From Ruminococcaceae bacterium P7 (GTDB lineage Bacteria > Bacillota > Clostridia > Oscillospirales > Acutalibacteraceae), in contig FMUA01000013.1 of the NCBI GenBank assembly GCA_900100595.1, positions 1-57,825 on the forward strand: a DNA stretch of 57,825 nt. Direction: 5' to 3'. Position 1 is the first letter of the stretch, and the number at the start of each line of letters is the position of its first letter. Below are positions 46,132 to 54,657 of the stretch, piece by piece. The translations under genes were made by a program, and so were the position numbers. Under the pieces are notes generated by a model. It saw only the letters and a program-made list of their open reading frames with translations, ran no database searches and was not told the origin of the DNA.

Positions 46132-46641
46132 ATGAACAATATTATCCTCTGCGGCTTCATGGGCTGCGGAAAATCGACCGTCGGCAAGAACATCGCGCGC
46201 AAGTCGGGCAGGCGGTTCATCGACATGGACGCGTATATCGAGGAGGAGGCAGGCATGACGGTCTCCGAGATCTTCGCCCGCGAGGGTGAGGAGGGCTTCC
46301 GCGACAGGGAGCATCAGGCGTGTCTGGAGCTTGCGCAAAAGAGCAACGCCGTGATCGCGGCAGGCGGCGGCGCGCTGACGTTTGAGAGAAACGTGCAGGC
46401 GTTCAAGGGAAAGGACTGGATCGTTCTGATCGACGTGCCGCTCGAAACGATCAAATTCCGCCTGCGCAACGACAAGACGCGGCCGCTTCTGCAGCGTCCC
46501 GACAAGGACGAGGCGATGGCGAAGCTCTACAGCAGCCGTTTTCCGCTCTATCAGGCGGCGGCGGACACCGTCATCGAGGGCAAAAGCACGCCGCTGAGAA
46601 CGGCGCTCGCCGTGATGGAGGCGGAGCGCAGGAGATATTGA
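46132..46641 (+). CDS. aroK: Shikimate kinase
   Basis: The 169-residue kinase has the P-loop CGFMGCGKSTVG, the shikimate-binding FIDMDAYIEEEAGMTVSEIF, R in FRDREH and AAGGGAL. It phosphorylates shikimate at O3. AGGGA 7 nt before the ATG at 46,132 is a better site than for the ATG at 46,126. It lies 29 bp after aroE. Confidence 0.95.
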   Translation: MNNIILCGFMGCGKSTVGKNIARKSGRRFIDMDAYIEEEAGMTVSEIFAREGEEGFRDREHQACLELAQKSNAVIAAGGGALTFERNVQAFKGKDWIVLIDVPLETIKFRLRNDKTRPLLQRPDKDEAMAKLYSSRFPLYQAAADTVIEGKSTPLRTALAVMEAERRRY

Positions 46642-46709
46642 CTTTTGCGGTTTAAAGTGATAAAATAAGAATCCGTAACATCGGAATCCACCCATAGGAG
46701 TGAGAAGAT

Positions 46710-47540
46710 ATGAAGATTGCGGTAATCGGTCTGGGCATCATCGGCGGCAGCTTCTGCAAGGCGATCAAGAAGCACACCGACCACTACGTCATCGGCGTCA
46801 ACCGCACCCGCGCGACAGCGGAACAGGCTTTGCGCGACGGCGCGATTGATGAAATCGGAAGCGCCGAGACGCTCTCGGAAGCCGATTTGATCATCCTCTG
46901 CATGTACCCGCAGGCGTGCGTGGACTACGTGAGGGAAAACGGAAAATATATCCGCAAGGGCGCGATCGTGACCGACTCGTCGGGCATCAAGCGCGCGATC
47001 TGTCCGCAGCTCAAAGCGCTGTCGGAGGAGTTCGGCTTTGTGTTCGTCGGCAGCCACCCGATGGCAGGCAAGGAGAAAAACGGCTATGAGGTGAGCGAAG
47101 CGGAGCTGTATGAGGGCGCGAGCTTCATCATCACGCCCTGCGGCGCGGACGACGAGAGCGTCAGGACGCTTGCGAAGCTCGCAATAGAGATCGGCTTCGG
47201 CACGGTCAAGATGTCCGACCCCGAGGAGCACGACCGCATGATCGCGTTCACGTCGCAGCTGCCGCACGTCCTCGCGTGCGCCTACGTCCTCAGCCCGAGC
47301 TGCCCGAACCATAACGGCTTTTCGGCAGGCAGCTACCGCGACGTTTCGCGCGTCGCGAACATCAATTCCAAGCTCTGGAGCGAGCTGTTCCTCGAGAACC
47401 GCGAGCCGCTGATGGAGGAGCTTGCGGAACTGTACCGGAATTTGTCCGCGCTCTACGGCGCGATCCGCGACGAGGACAGAGAAAGGCTCGCTGCGCTTCT
47501 CGAAAAGGGTCACAGCGTCAAGCAGGCGCTCGGAGAGTAA
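46710..47540 (+). CDS. tyrA: Prephenate dehydrogenase
   Basis: The 276-residue NAD enzyme (tyrosine branch) begins with the Rossmann motif IAVIGLGIIGGSFCKAI. It has DSSGIKRAICPQL, the substrate loop GSHPMAGKEKNGYEVSEAEL and EEHDRMIAFTSQLPHVLA. No fused chorismate mutase or ACT domain is present, so it is the short form. A GGAGTGAGAAG-type site precedes the ATG. Confidence 0.95.
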   Translation: MKIAVIGLGIIGGSFCKAIKKHTDHYVIGVNRTRATAEQALRDGAIDEIGSAETLSEADLIILCMYPQACVDYVRENGKYIRKGAIVTDSSGIKRAICPQLKALSEEFGFVFVGSHPMAGKEKNGYEVSEAELYEGASFIITPCGADDESVRTLAKLAIEIGFGTVKMSDPEEHDRMIAFTSQLPHVLACAYVLSPSCPNHNGFSAGSYRDVSRVANINSKLWSELFLENREPLMEELAELYRNLSALYGAIRDEDRERLAALLEKGHSVKQALGE

Positions 47541-47559
47541 CGGCAGGAGGGGTATATTT

Positions 47560-48609
47560 ATGAAAACCGTACACGTCGATACGGGCAGACCGTACGACAT
47601 CTATATAGAAAAGGGCGTCATCGACAGCGCGGGCGAGTACGCGAAAAAGCTGTCAAATGCCCAAAAGGTGACGATCATCACCGATTCCAACGTCGCGCCG
47701 CTTTATCAGTGGCGCGTGATCAACTCGCTCTCGGCGGCTGGCTTCACGGTACACACCCACGTGTTCAAGGCAGGCGAGGAGAGCAAGCATCTCGGCACCA
47801 TCGCAGAGATGTACAAGGCGCTCGCGGACTTCGGCATGACGCGCAAGGACCTGATCGTCGCGCTCGGCGGCGGCGTCTGCGGCGACATGGCAGGCTTTGC
47901 GGCGGCGACCTATCTGCGCGGCATCGACTTCATGCAGATACCGACCTCGCTGTTGGCGCAGGTGGACAGCTCCGTCGGCGGCAAGACGGGCGTCGATCTG
48001 CCGCAGGGCAAGAACCTCGTCGGCGCGTTCCACCAGCCGGTCGCGGTGCTGATCGACCCCGACACCTTATTGACTTTGCCCGATCAGTTCATCATCGACG
48101 GCATGGGCGAGGTCATCAAATACGGCTGCATCAAGGACGCGGCGTTCTTTGATTTTCTCGAGCAGGAGAACGCGCTGCAGCATCTCGAGGAGGTCATCGA
48201 GACCTGCGTTTCCATCAAGCGCGACGTCGTCAGCCGCGACGAGCGCGAGGCGGGAGAGAGGATGCTGCTCAACTTCGGGCACACGCTCGGTCACGCGATC
48301 GAGAAGCTCAGGGACTTCAAGGGCATCACCCACGGCATGGCGGTCGCGGTCGGCATGGTGATGATGACGAGAGCGGGCGAGGCGCAGGGCATCACGGAAG
48401 CGGGTACCACCGCGCGCGTGGAAGCACTCTGTAAAAAGTACCTCCTGCCCGTAAAGGAGAGCTTTTCGGCGGAGGAGCTTGCCAAAGCGGCGCAGTCGGA
48501 CAAAAAGACCGCAGGCGGCGGCATCAGTCTGGTGCTGCTGCATACGATCGGCGACAGCTTCACCAAGAAGCTCCCGCTTGAAGAATTAAGGGCATTTTTT
48601 GAATTTTAA
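47560..48609 (+). CDS. aroB: 3-Dehydroquinate synthase
   Basis: The 349-residue NAD/zinc enzyme converts DAHP to 3-dehydroquinate. Motifs are GGGVCGDMAGFAAATYLRGI, QIPTSLLAQVDSSVGGKTGV, the NLVGAFHQP loop and the zinc ligands in LLNFGHTLGHAIE. AGGAGGGG before 47,560 decides the start; the frame upstream lies inside tyrA. It follows tyrA by 19 bp. Confidence 0.97.
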   Translation: MKTVHVDTGRPYDIYIEKGVIDSAGEYAKKLSNAQKVTIITDSNVAPLYQWRVINSLSAAGFTVHTHVFKAGEESKHLGTIAEMYKALADFGMTRKDLIVALGGGVCGDMAGFAAATYLRGIDFMQIPTSLLAQVDSSVGGKTGVDLPQGKNLVGAFHQPVAVLIDPDTLLTLPDQFIIDGMGEVIKYGCIKDAAFFDFLEQENALQHLEEVIETCVSIKRDVVSRDEREAGERMLLNFGHTLGHAIEKLRDFKGITHGMAVAVGMVMMTRAGEAQGITEAGTTARVEALCKKYLLPVKESFSAEELAKAAQSDKKTAGGGISLVLLHTIGDSFTKKLPLEELRAFFEF

Positions 48610-48610
48610 C

Positions 48611-48868
48611 TCGCGTACTAAGGGTTTGGTGTTGAATCAGCTGCACGTTTTCGCGTGCGCCGGTGGGCGCTTTCTTCGCGTACTATGGGTTTTCAAAGGT
48701 AGCCGGTGCACATTTTCGCGAGAAATGTTCATCTCAACGCATCAATCCCATTTCACAAGGAAAGGTTTGGCGAAAAATCAACTCCACACTCCACACTCCA
48801 CACTCCACACTAAAGAAACTCCAAACTCCACATTCAACAAAGCTCCACACTCCAAACTAATATTGAGG
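48611..48868 (-). repeat. Dispersed intergenic repeat, copy 5 (minus orientation), inside the aro cluster
   Basis: TCGCGTACTAAGGGTTTG, CTGCACGTTTTCGCG, GCGCCGGTGGGCGC, a second TTCGCGTACTATGGGTTTTC, TTTTCGCGAGAAATGTTCAT, CCCATTTCACAAGGAAAGG, then CTCCACACTCCACACTCC arrays. It separates aroB from aroA by 267 bp and leaves only 8 bp before aroA. Confidence 0.8.
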
Positions 48869-48876
48869 AATAAGCT

Positions 48877-50145
48877 ATGAACGTAACCTTTCAGCCCTTC
48901 ACGCCGCAGGGCACGGTGGCAGCGCCGCCGTCCAAGAGCGACGTCCACAGGGCGATACTCTGCGCCGCCCTATCCAAGGGCGTGTGCACCATCACGCCCG
49001 TCGCGCTGTCCGAGGACATCAAGGCGACGATCTCCTGCGTGGAATCGCTCGGCGCGGTGACGAGGATGGAGAACGGTACGCTGACCGTCGACGGCAGCGG
49101 CATGTTTCAAAAGAAAACCGCGGCTCTCCATTGCGGAGAAAGCGGCAGCACGCTGCGCTTTCTGATACCCGTCACGGCGGCAGGCGGCGTGAACGCGGTC
49201 TTTACCGGCGCGGGCAGACTGCCCGAGAGACCGATCGGCATCTATACCGACGCGCTGCCAAAGGCAGGCGTGCAGTGCGACACCGCGGGAGGACTGCCGC
49301 TCACGATCAGCGGACAGCTGCGCGGCGGCGAATTTAAAATCCCCGGGGACGTCAGCTCGCAGTTCATTTCGGGACTGCTCTTCGCGCTGCCGCTGCTGCC
49401 GCGCGACAGCAGGATCGTCCTCACCACGCCCGTCCAGAGCGTGGGCTACATCAACATGACCATCCGCACGATGGCGAAATTCGGCGTTGAGATCGGCGTG
49501 ATGGACGACGGCTGGTACATCCGCGGCAACCAGCGCTATGTACCGTCGGACTACCGCACGGACGGCGACTGGTCGCAGGCGGCGTTCTTCATGACGGCAG
49601 GCGCAATCGGCGGCGACGTGACGGTCACGGGAGCGAATATCGACTCCGCGCAGGGAGACAGGCGCATTGCCGCGCTGCTCCGCGAATTCGGCGCGGAGGT
49701 GATTCAGGACGGCGGCACGGTGCGCGTCAGACGCGGAGAGCTGAAAGCGATCGAAATCGACGCGTCGCAGATTCCCGATCTTGTGCCGATCCTCGCGGTC
49801 TGCGCGTCGTTCGCAAAGGGCACGACGCGGATAGTCAACGCCGCACGCCTGCGCATCAAGGAGAGCGACCGCCTGCAAACGACAGCCGTCCTGCTCAACT
49901 CCCTCGGCGGAAAGGTCAAAGAGCTGCCCGACGGGCTGGAGATCACGGGCGTGAAGGAACTCGCGGGAGGTCACGCGGACGGCTGCAACGATCACCGCAT
50001 CGTCATGTCGGCGGCGGTCTGCGCGGCAAGGTCGGCAGGGACGATCACCTGCACCGACGCGATGAGCATCAACAAGAGCTACCCCGGTTTCTACGGGGAC
50101 TACCGTCTTGCCGGCGGTATCGCGGTGCTCGAAAACGAACCATAA
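48877..50145 (+). CDS. aroA: 3-Phosphoshikimate 1-carboxyvinyltransferase (EPSP synthase)
   Basis: The 422-residue enzyme joins PEP to shikimate-3-phosphate. Motifs are PPSKSDVHRAILCAALSKG (usual SKS), the GESGSTLRFLIPV PEP-site loop, DVSSQFISGLLFALPLL, DGDWSQAAFFMTAG and RIKESDRLQTTA. The GESGSTLR loop (G-E-S-G-S/T, in place of G-N-A-G-T) marks the class II, intrinsically glyphosate-tolerant type seen in many Firmicutes, by family inference. TTGAGGAAT precedes the ATG. Confidence 0.95.
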   Translation: MNVTFQPFTPQGTVAAPPSKSDVHRAILCAALSKGVCTITPVALSEDIKATISCVESLGAVTRMENGTLTVDGSGMFQKKTAALHCGESGSTLRFLIPVTAAGGVNAVFTGAGRLPERPIGIYTDALPKAGVQCDTAGGLPLTISGQLRGGEFKIPGDVSSQFISGLLFALPLLPRDSRIVLTTPVQSVGYINMTIRTMAKFGVEIGVMDDGWYIRGNQRYVPSDYRTDGDWSQAAFFMTAGAIGGDVTVTGANIDSAQGDRRIAALLREFGAEVIQDGGTVRVRRGELKAIEIDASQIPDLVPILAVCASFAKGTTRIVNAARLRIKESDRLQTTAVLLNSLGGKVKELPDGLEITGVKELAGGHADGCNDHRIVMSAAVCAARSAGTITCTDAMSINKSYPGFYGDYRLAGGIAVLENEP

Positions 50146-50170
50146 AGCAAAACGGAAGGAGAGGATGGGT

Positions 50171-51244
50171 ATGTCCTCCACATTCGGAGAAAAGATAAAA
50201 ATATCGGTATTCGGCGAGAGCCACGGCGAGGGAATCGGCGTGGTGATCGACGGCTTGCCGGCAGGCGAGACCATTGACAGGGAGCAGGTGCTCGCGCAGA
50301 TGGCGCGGCGTGCTCCGGGCAAGGACAAGACCGCGACGCCGCGTCAGGAGACGGATTTTCCGCGCGTGCTTTCGGGCATGCTCGACGACACCCTCACGGG
50401 CGCGCCGCTCTGCGCGGTCATCGAGAACACCAACACGCGCTCGGGCGACTATTCGGGGCTGATGAACTGTCCGCGTCCTGCACACGCGGACTACACGGCA
50501 TACATCAAATATCACGCCGCCAACGACGTGCGCGGCGGCGGACACTTCTCGGGCAGACTGACCGCTCCGCTCGTATTCGCAGGCGCGGTCTGCCGTCAGC
50601 TCCTCGAGAAGAAGGGCGTGCGCATCGCCGCCCATATCGACCGCATCGGACGGGTCTATGACAACCGCTTCTATCCCACCGAGGTCGACCCGCGGCTGAT
50701 GGAGCGCCTGAGCGCTTCGTCCTTTGCTCTGATCGACGGCGGCGTGGAGGAGGCCATGCGCGCCGAGGTCGAGGACGCGAGACGCAATCTCGACAGCATC
50801 GGCGGCGCGGTGGAATGCGCCGTCACGGGACTTCCCGCAGGCGTCGGCGACCCGATGTTCGACGGGCTGGAGGGCGTGATCGCCAAGGCGGTGTTCGGCG
50901 TACCCGCGGTCAAGGGCGTCGAGTTCGGCGCGGGCTTTGCGCTCTCGAAGATGAAAGGCTCGCAGGCGAACGACGCGTTCCGCTACAACCGCGAGGGCAG
51001 GATCGTGACCGAGACCAACAACTGCGGCGGAATCCTCGGCGGCATCTCCGACGGCATGCCCCTGATCTTCCGCGCGGCGATCAAGCCGACGCCCTCCATC
51101 GCGCGGCTGCAGAGAACCGTCGATCTGAAGGAGGGCGTGAACACCGAGCTGGAGATCAAGGGCAGACACGACCCCTGCATCGTACCGCGCGCCGTACCCG
51201 TCATCGAGGCGGTCACCGCGCTCGCGCTGTCGCAATTCATCTGA
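50171..51244 (+). CDS. aroC: Chorismate synthase
   Basis: The 357-residue FMN-dependent enzyme makes chorismate from EPSP. Its N-terminus SSTFGEKIKISVFGESHGEG, RQETDFPRVLSGMLDDTLTG, YTAYIKYHAANDVRGGGHFS and GRHDPCIVPRAVPVIEA are hallmarks. AAGGAGAGG lies 6 nt before the ATG at 50,171. The ATG at 50,165 is too close to it. Confidence 0.96.
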   Translation: MSSTFGEKIKISVFGESHGEGIGVVIDGLPAGETIDREQVLAQMARRAPGKDKTATPRQETDFPRVLSGMLDDTLTGAPLCAVIENTNTRSGDYSGLMNCPRPAHADYTAYIKYHAANDVRGGGHFSGRLTAPLVFAGAVCRQLLEKKGVRIAAHIDRIGRVYDNRFYPTEVDPRLMERLSASSFALIDGGVEEAMRAEVEDARRNLDSIGGAVECAVTGLPAGVGDPMFDGLEGVIAKAVFGVPAVKGVEFGAGFALSKMKGSQANDAFRYNREGRIVTETNNCGGILGGISDGMPLIFRAAIKPTPSIARLQRTVDLKEGVNTELEIKGRHDPCIVPRAVPVIEAVTALALSQFI

Positions 51245-51254
51245 GAGGTGCCGC

Positions 51255-52379
51255 ATGAAGGATTTATCGGAAATCAGGGCGGAGATCAACCGCGTTGACA
51301 GGGAGCTCGTCGCGCTGTTCTGCCGCAGGATGGACTGCGCGAAGGCAGTCGGCGAGTATAAAAAGGAAAACGGCGTGCCCGTGCTCAACCTCGACCGCGA
51401 GAAGGAGATCCTCGACCGCGTTGAGGAGGAGGGCGGCGAGTACGGCATCTACACGCGGCTGATGTACCAGAACATCATGGAGCTGTCGCGCGCTTTGCAG
51501 CACAAAATCATCGGCACGGGAAAGGAGCTGCGCGAAAAGCTCGCGAACGCGACCCACACCCTCGAGCGGCAGGACGTCCTCGTCGGCTATCAGGGCATCG
51601 AGGGCGCGAACAGTCACGAAGCGTCGCAGATTCTCTTTCCGCACGCGCAGCTGCGCCACTACAAGCGGTTCGACGACGTGTTCGCCGCGGTGGACAGCGG
51701 CGAGGTGCGCTACGGCGTGCTGCCCGTCGAGAACTCCACGGCAGGCTCCGTCTCGGCGGTCTATGACCTGATACTCAAGCACCGCTTCTATATCGTCGGC
51801 GCGCTGGACATGGCGATCGACCACTGCCTTGCGTCGCTCAGACAGTCGGAGCCGGAGGACATCGAGATCGTCCGCTCGCATCCGCAGGCATTGAGTCAGT
51901 GCGCGACCACCATCGAGCGGATGGGCTGGGAGAGCATCCCGAGCGCCAACACCGCCGTCGCAGCCCGTGACGTCGCCAAGGAAAAGCGGCTCAACGTCGC
52001 GGCGATCTGCTCGCGAAAGGCGGCGGAAACCTACGGCTTGAAGCTGCTCGACTCGCATATTCAGGACGACCGGTACAACACCACGCGCTTCATCGTGATC
52101 TCAAAGGAGCTTTGCCTGACCGAGAACGCGAACAAGATCAGCCTTTGTCTGACGCTGCCCCACGTCGAGGGCGCGCTCTACAGCCTGTTGTGCCGCTTCC
52201 ACTCGCTGGGACTCAACCTCACCAAAATCGAGAGCCGTCCCATTCCGGGCAAGGATTTTGAGTATTTGTTTTATCTCGACTTCGCGGGAAGCCTGCAGAG
52301 CGAGAGCGTCATCGACCTGCTCTGTCAGCTCAGCGAGGAGCTGCCCGAATTCAGCTTTTTGGGAAACTACTCTGAGTAA
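51255..52379 (+). CDS. pheA: Bifunctional chorismate mutase / prephenate dehydratase
   Basis: The 374-residue fusion has an AroQ-type chorismate mutase (residues 1-90: IRAEINRVDRELVALFCRRM, KAVGEYKKENGVPV). Prephenate dehydratase follows (VGYQGIEGANSHEASQILFP, GVLPVENSTAGSVSAVYDL, DRYNTTRFIVIS) and then an ACT domain with the phenylalanine-binding ESRPIPGK. It makes phenylpyruvate and is normally feedback-inhibited by Phe. It overlaps no gene and ends the aro cluster 10 bp after aroC. Confidence 0.95.
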   Translation: MKDLSEIRAEINRVDRELVALFCRRMDCAKAVGEYKKENGVPVLNLDREKEILDRVEEEGGEYGIYTRLMYQNIMELSRALQHKIIGTGKELREKLANATHTLERQDVLVGYQGIEGANSHEASQILFPHAQLRHYKRFDDVFAAVDSGEVRYGVLPVENSTAGSVSAVYDLILKHRFYIVGALDMAIDHCLASLRQSEPEDIEIVRSHPQALSQCATTIERMGWESIPSANTAVAARDVAKEKRLNVAAICSRKAAETYGLKLLDSHIQDDRYNTTRFIVISKELCLTENANKISLCLTLPHVEGALYSLLCRFHSLGLNLTKIESRPIPGKDFEYLFYLDFAGSLQSESVIDLLCQLSEELPEFSFLGNYSE

Positions 52380-52618
52380 GTTTGGAGTTGCGGGTGAGAA
52401 CCCGCTGTCAATTCGCGGACTATACCTCGCTGCGTCAGAAAACAGCGCGTTTACGCGACGAACGTTTGATAGTGAATTAAGGTTCCAAACAAACTTTTCC
52501 TTGTGAAATGAAATCACATCAAACCTATCCTCGAGCAATGGGATTGTTAAAAGTCTGATGAACTTCTGACGCGAAAACGTGCAGCTGATTCAACACCAAA
52601 CCCATAGTACGCGATTTA
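52380..52618 (+). repeat. Dispersed intergenic repeat, copy 6
   Basis: It starts at the pheA stop with TTTGGAG, one GCGGGT-GAGA-ACCCGC hairpin (52,390-52,405), CAGCGCGTTTACGCG, CAAACTTTTCCTTGTGAAAT, AAACCTATCCTCGAGCAATG, CTGATGAACTTCTGACGCG, AAAACGTGCA and AAACCCATAGTACGCGA. Confidence 0.8.
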
Positions 52619-52621
52619 AAA

Positions 52622-52652
52622 TAAAAACCGACGCAACTGCGTCGGTTTTTTG
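52622..52652. terminator. Bidirectional terminator between pheA and the glycosylase gene
   Basis: AAAAACCGACGCA-ACTG-CGTCGGTTTTTT-type hairpin, A- and T-tracts on both sides, between convergent genes. Confidence 0.85.
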
Positions 52653-52655
52653 CGT

Positions 52656-53231
52656 TTAGCTGTAATCTAATTCGCCAATCTCTCTTAATTTTTCCCGCAG
52701 CGTCAGGAAGTCCTGAAACGCCTCGGGCTTTTTGCGCGGATCTCTCAGGAGGGCTGCGGGATGGAGCATCGGCATCATCAGGATGCCGCCCTTCTCGAAC
52801 CACATACCGTGCTCCTTGGTGATCTTGATGTCGGGCTTGATGATCTTCGCCGCGGCGATCCTGCCCAGACAGACGATCACCTTCGGGCGTATCAGCCGCA
52901 CCTGCGCGCGCAGCCACTCGATGCACTGCTCCTGCTCCTCGGGCTTGGGGTCGCGGTTCTGCGGCGGACGGCACTTGACGATGTTCGCGATATAGACGTT
53001 GGTGTGGCGGTCAAGCTCCACCGCGTCGAGCATCTTGTCGAGCAGCTTGCCTGCTCTGCCGACGAACGGCTCTCCCTGCAGATCCTCGTTCTCACCCGGA
53101 CCCTCGCCGATGAACATTACCTCGGCAAGCGGATTGCCCACGCCCACGACGACGTTGGTTCTGGTCTTGCAAAGCTCACATTTTCGGCAGCTCTCGCAGG
53201 CTGCTTTCAGGTCATCCCAATTTGTATACAT
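52656..53231 (-). CDS. Family 4 uracil-DNA glycosylase (Fe-S type)
   Basis: The 191-residue protein removes uracil from DNA. The 4Fe-4S cysteines are C18-x2-C21, C87 (IVKCRPP) and C103 (EQCIEWL). Motif 1 is [20 protein letters not shown] and the late motif is [11 protein letters not shown]. The length and motifs suit the UDGa class. It is divergent from pduL, separated by 94 bp. Confidence 0.94.
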   Translation of the reverse strand: MYTNWDDLKAACESCRKCELCKTRTNVVVGVGNPLAEVMFIGEGPGENEDLQGEPFVGRAGKLLDKMLDAVELDRHTNVYIANIVKCRPPQNRDPKPEEQEQCIEWLRAQVRLIRPKVIVCLGRIAAAKIIKPDIKITKEHGMWFEKGGILMMPMLHPAALLRDPRKKPEAFQDFLTLREKLREIGELDYS

Positions 53232-53325
53232 AAAAAAGCTCCTTACGGTTGAAATTTAAAAGAATTCGTAGTAAAATAAAATCAGCGCATAATGCGAAAT
53301 AAAAAATGAATGGTGGTAATTGATT

Positions 53326-53892
53326 ATGAAAATTATGGTTGAAACCTCCGCGCATCATCTGCACGTGACAAGAGAAACCCTCGATATCCTCTACGGAAAG
53401 GGCTATCAGCTCACCAACAAAAAGGACCTTTCCCAGCCCGGACAGTTCGCCTGCCCCGAGAAGGTCACCGTAGTCGGCCCCAGAGGTCAGATGGCAATGT
53501 CCATCCTCGGTCCCGAAAGACCCGACGACCAGATCGAGGTATCGCTCACCGACGCGCGCAAGCTCGGCATCGTGGCTCCCATCAGAGAGTCCGGCGACGT
53601 AGCAGGCACGCCCGGCTGCAAGCTCGTAGGCCCCGCAGGTGAGGTAGAGATCGCGCAGGGCGTCATCGTCGCGCAGAGACACATCCACTTCGACCCCAAG
53701 ACCGCTGAGGAATACGGCCTCAAGGACAAGGACATCGTCTCCGTCAAGGTCGGCACGGGCACCGGCAGAGAGACCATCTTCGGCGACGTCGTCGTCCGCG
53801 TCAGCCCCAAGTACGCTCCCGCGATGCACATCGACACCGACGAGAGCAACGCCGCAGGTCTGACCGGCACCGTTGACGGTGAGATACTTTAA
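53326..53892 (+). CDS. pduL: PduL-type phosphate acyltransferase
   Basis: The 188-residue protein has the two-half PduL fold with zinc histidines in ETSAHHLHVT and AQRHIHFDP, and conserved KDLSQPGQFACPEKVTVVGP and GTGRETIFGDVVVRVS. PduL interconverts acyl-CoA and acyl-phosphate. No N-terminal microcompartment-targeting helix and no shell gene is present, so it probably serves as a housekeeping phosphotransacetylase making acetyl-phosphate. The ATG at 53,326 is used. Confidence 0.92.
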   Translation: MKIMVETSAHHLHVTRETLDILYGKGYQLTNKKDLSQPGQFACPEKVTVVGPRGQMAMSILGPERPDDQIEVSLTDARKLGIVAPIRESGDVAGTPGCKLVGPAGEVEIAQGVIVAQRHIHFDPKTAEEYGLKDKDIVSVKVGTGTGRETIFGDVVVRVSPKYAPAMHIDTDESNAAGLTGTVDGEIL

Positions 53893-54126
53893 ATTCGCGT
53901 ACTAAGGGTTTGTCAAAGGCAGTTGGTGCACGTTTTCGCGGCGCCGGTGGCGCTTTCTTCGCGTACTAAGGGTTTGTCAAAGGCAGTTGGTGCACGTTTT
54001 CGCGGGAAATGTTCATCTCAACGCACCAATCCCATTTGTTAAGGATAGGTTTTATGTAATTTCTGTTTCACAAGGAAAGGATTGGTGGTGAATAACTCCA
54101 CACTCCACACTCCACACTCCAAACTA
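53893..54126 (-). repeat. Dispersed intergenic repeat, copy 7, with internal duplication
   Basis: TTCGCGTACTAAGGGTTTG, then TCAAAGGCAGTTGGTGCACG and TTTTCGCG, occurs twice in tandem, separated by GCGCCGGTGGCGC. CCCATTTGTTAAGGATAGG, TTTCACAAGGAAAGG and an array of CTCCACA heptamers follow. It begins one base after the pduL stop. Confidence 0.8.
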
Positions 54127-54177
54127 ATTGTAGCATACAACGGAAATTTCTGTCAATACTAAGGGCGAGGTGATTAT

Positions 54178-54603
54178 ATGAACGACATAGAAATGCTCAA
54201 CTGCATCGCCCAAAACGCCGAAATGGGCTGTCAGGGCGTGACGGCTATCCGCAAGCGCGTCAGGGAGGGAGCGGTAGACAGGGTGCTCTGCAATCAGCTT
54301 GCGCGCTACGGCAAGATCTATCACGCCGCAGGGACGATGCTGCGCAGCCGCGGAGAATCCGTCAAGCACATCAGCCCGATCGCCAAGACCATGACGCGCT
54401 ATTCCGCGGGAATCGATCTCAAACGCGACAGCTCTCCGTCCCACGTCGCGGAAATGATGATCAAGGGCAACACGATGGGCGTCAATAAGCTCGTCCGCAG
54501 CCTGCGCGAGTATGACAGGAACGACTCCAACATCACGCTGCTCGCCAAAAAGCTCCTCGACGCCGAGGAGGAGCATATCAGGGAACTGCGCGCATTTATC
54601 TAA
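54178..54603 (+). CDS. Small helical conserved hypothetical protein
   Basis: The product is 141 residues, all-helical by appearance (MLNCIAQNAEMGCQGVTAIR, KHISPIAKTMTRYSAGIDLK, ITLLAKKLLDAEEEHIRELR). The Q-N-x-E-M-G start and the final E-E-E-H-I-x-x-L recall ferritin-like four-helix DUF2383 proteins, but too few metal ligands are clear to claim iron binding. GAGGTGAT precedes the ATG. The function is unknown. Confidence 0.8.
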   Translation: MNDIEMLNCIAQNAEMGCQGVTAIRKRVREGAVDRVLCNQLARYGKIYHAAGTMLRSRGESVKHISPIAKTMTRYSAGIDLKRDSSPSHVAEMMIKGNTMGVNKLVRSLREYDRNDSNITLLAKKLLDAEEEHIRELRAFI

Positions 54604-54605
54604 TG

Positions 54606-54640
54606 AAAAACGGCTCAGACGTTTGTCTGAGCCGCTTTCA
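54606..54640. terminator. Bidirectional terminator between the hypothetical gene and glyQS
   Basis: CGGCTCAGAC-GTTT-GTCTGAGCCG (54,611-54,634) flanked by A-rich and T-rich tracts. Confidence 0.8.
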
Positions 54641-54657
54641 TTTTAAAGAGTTATCAA

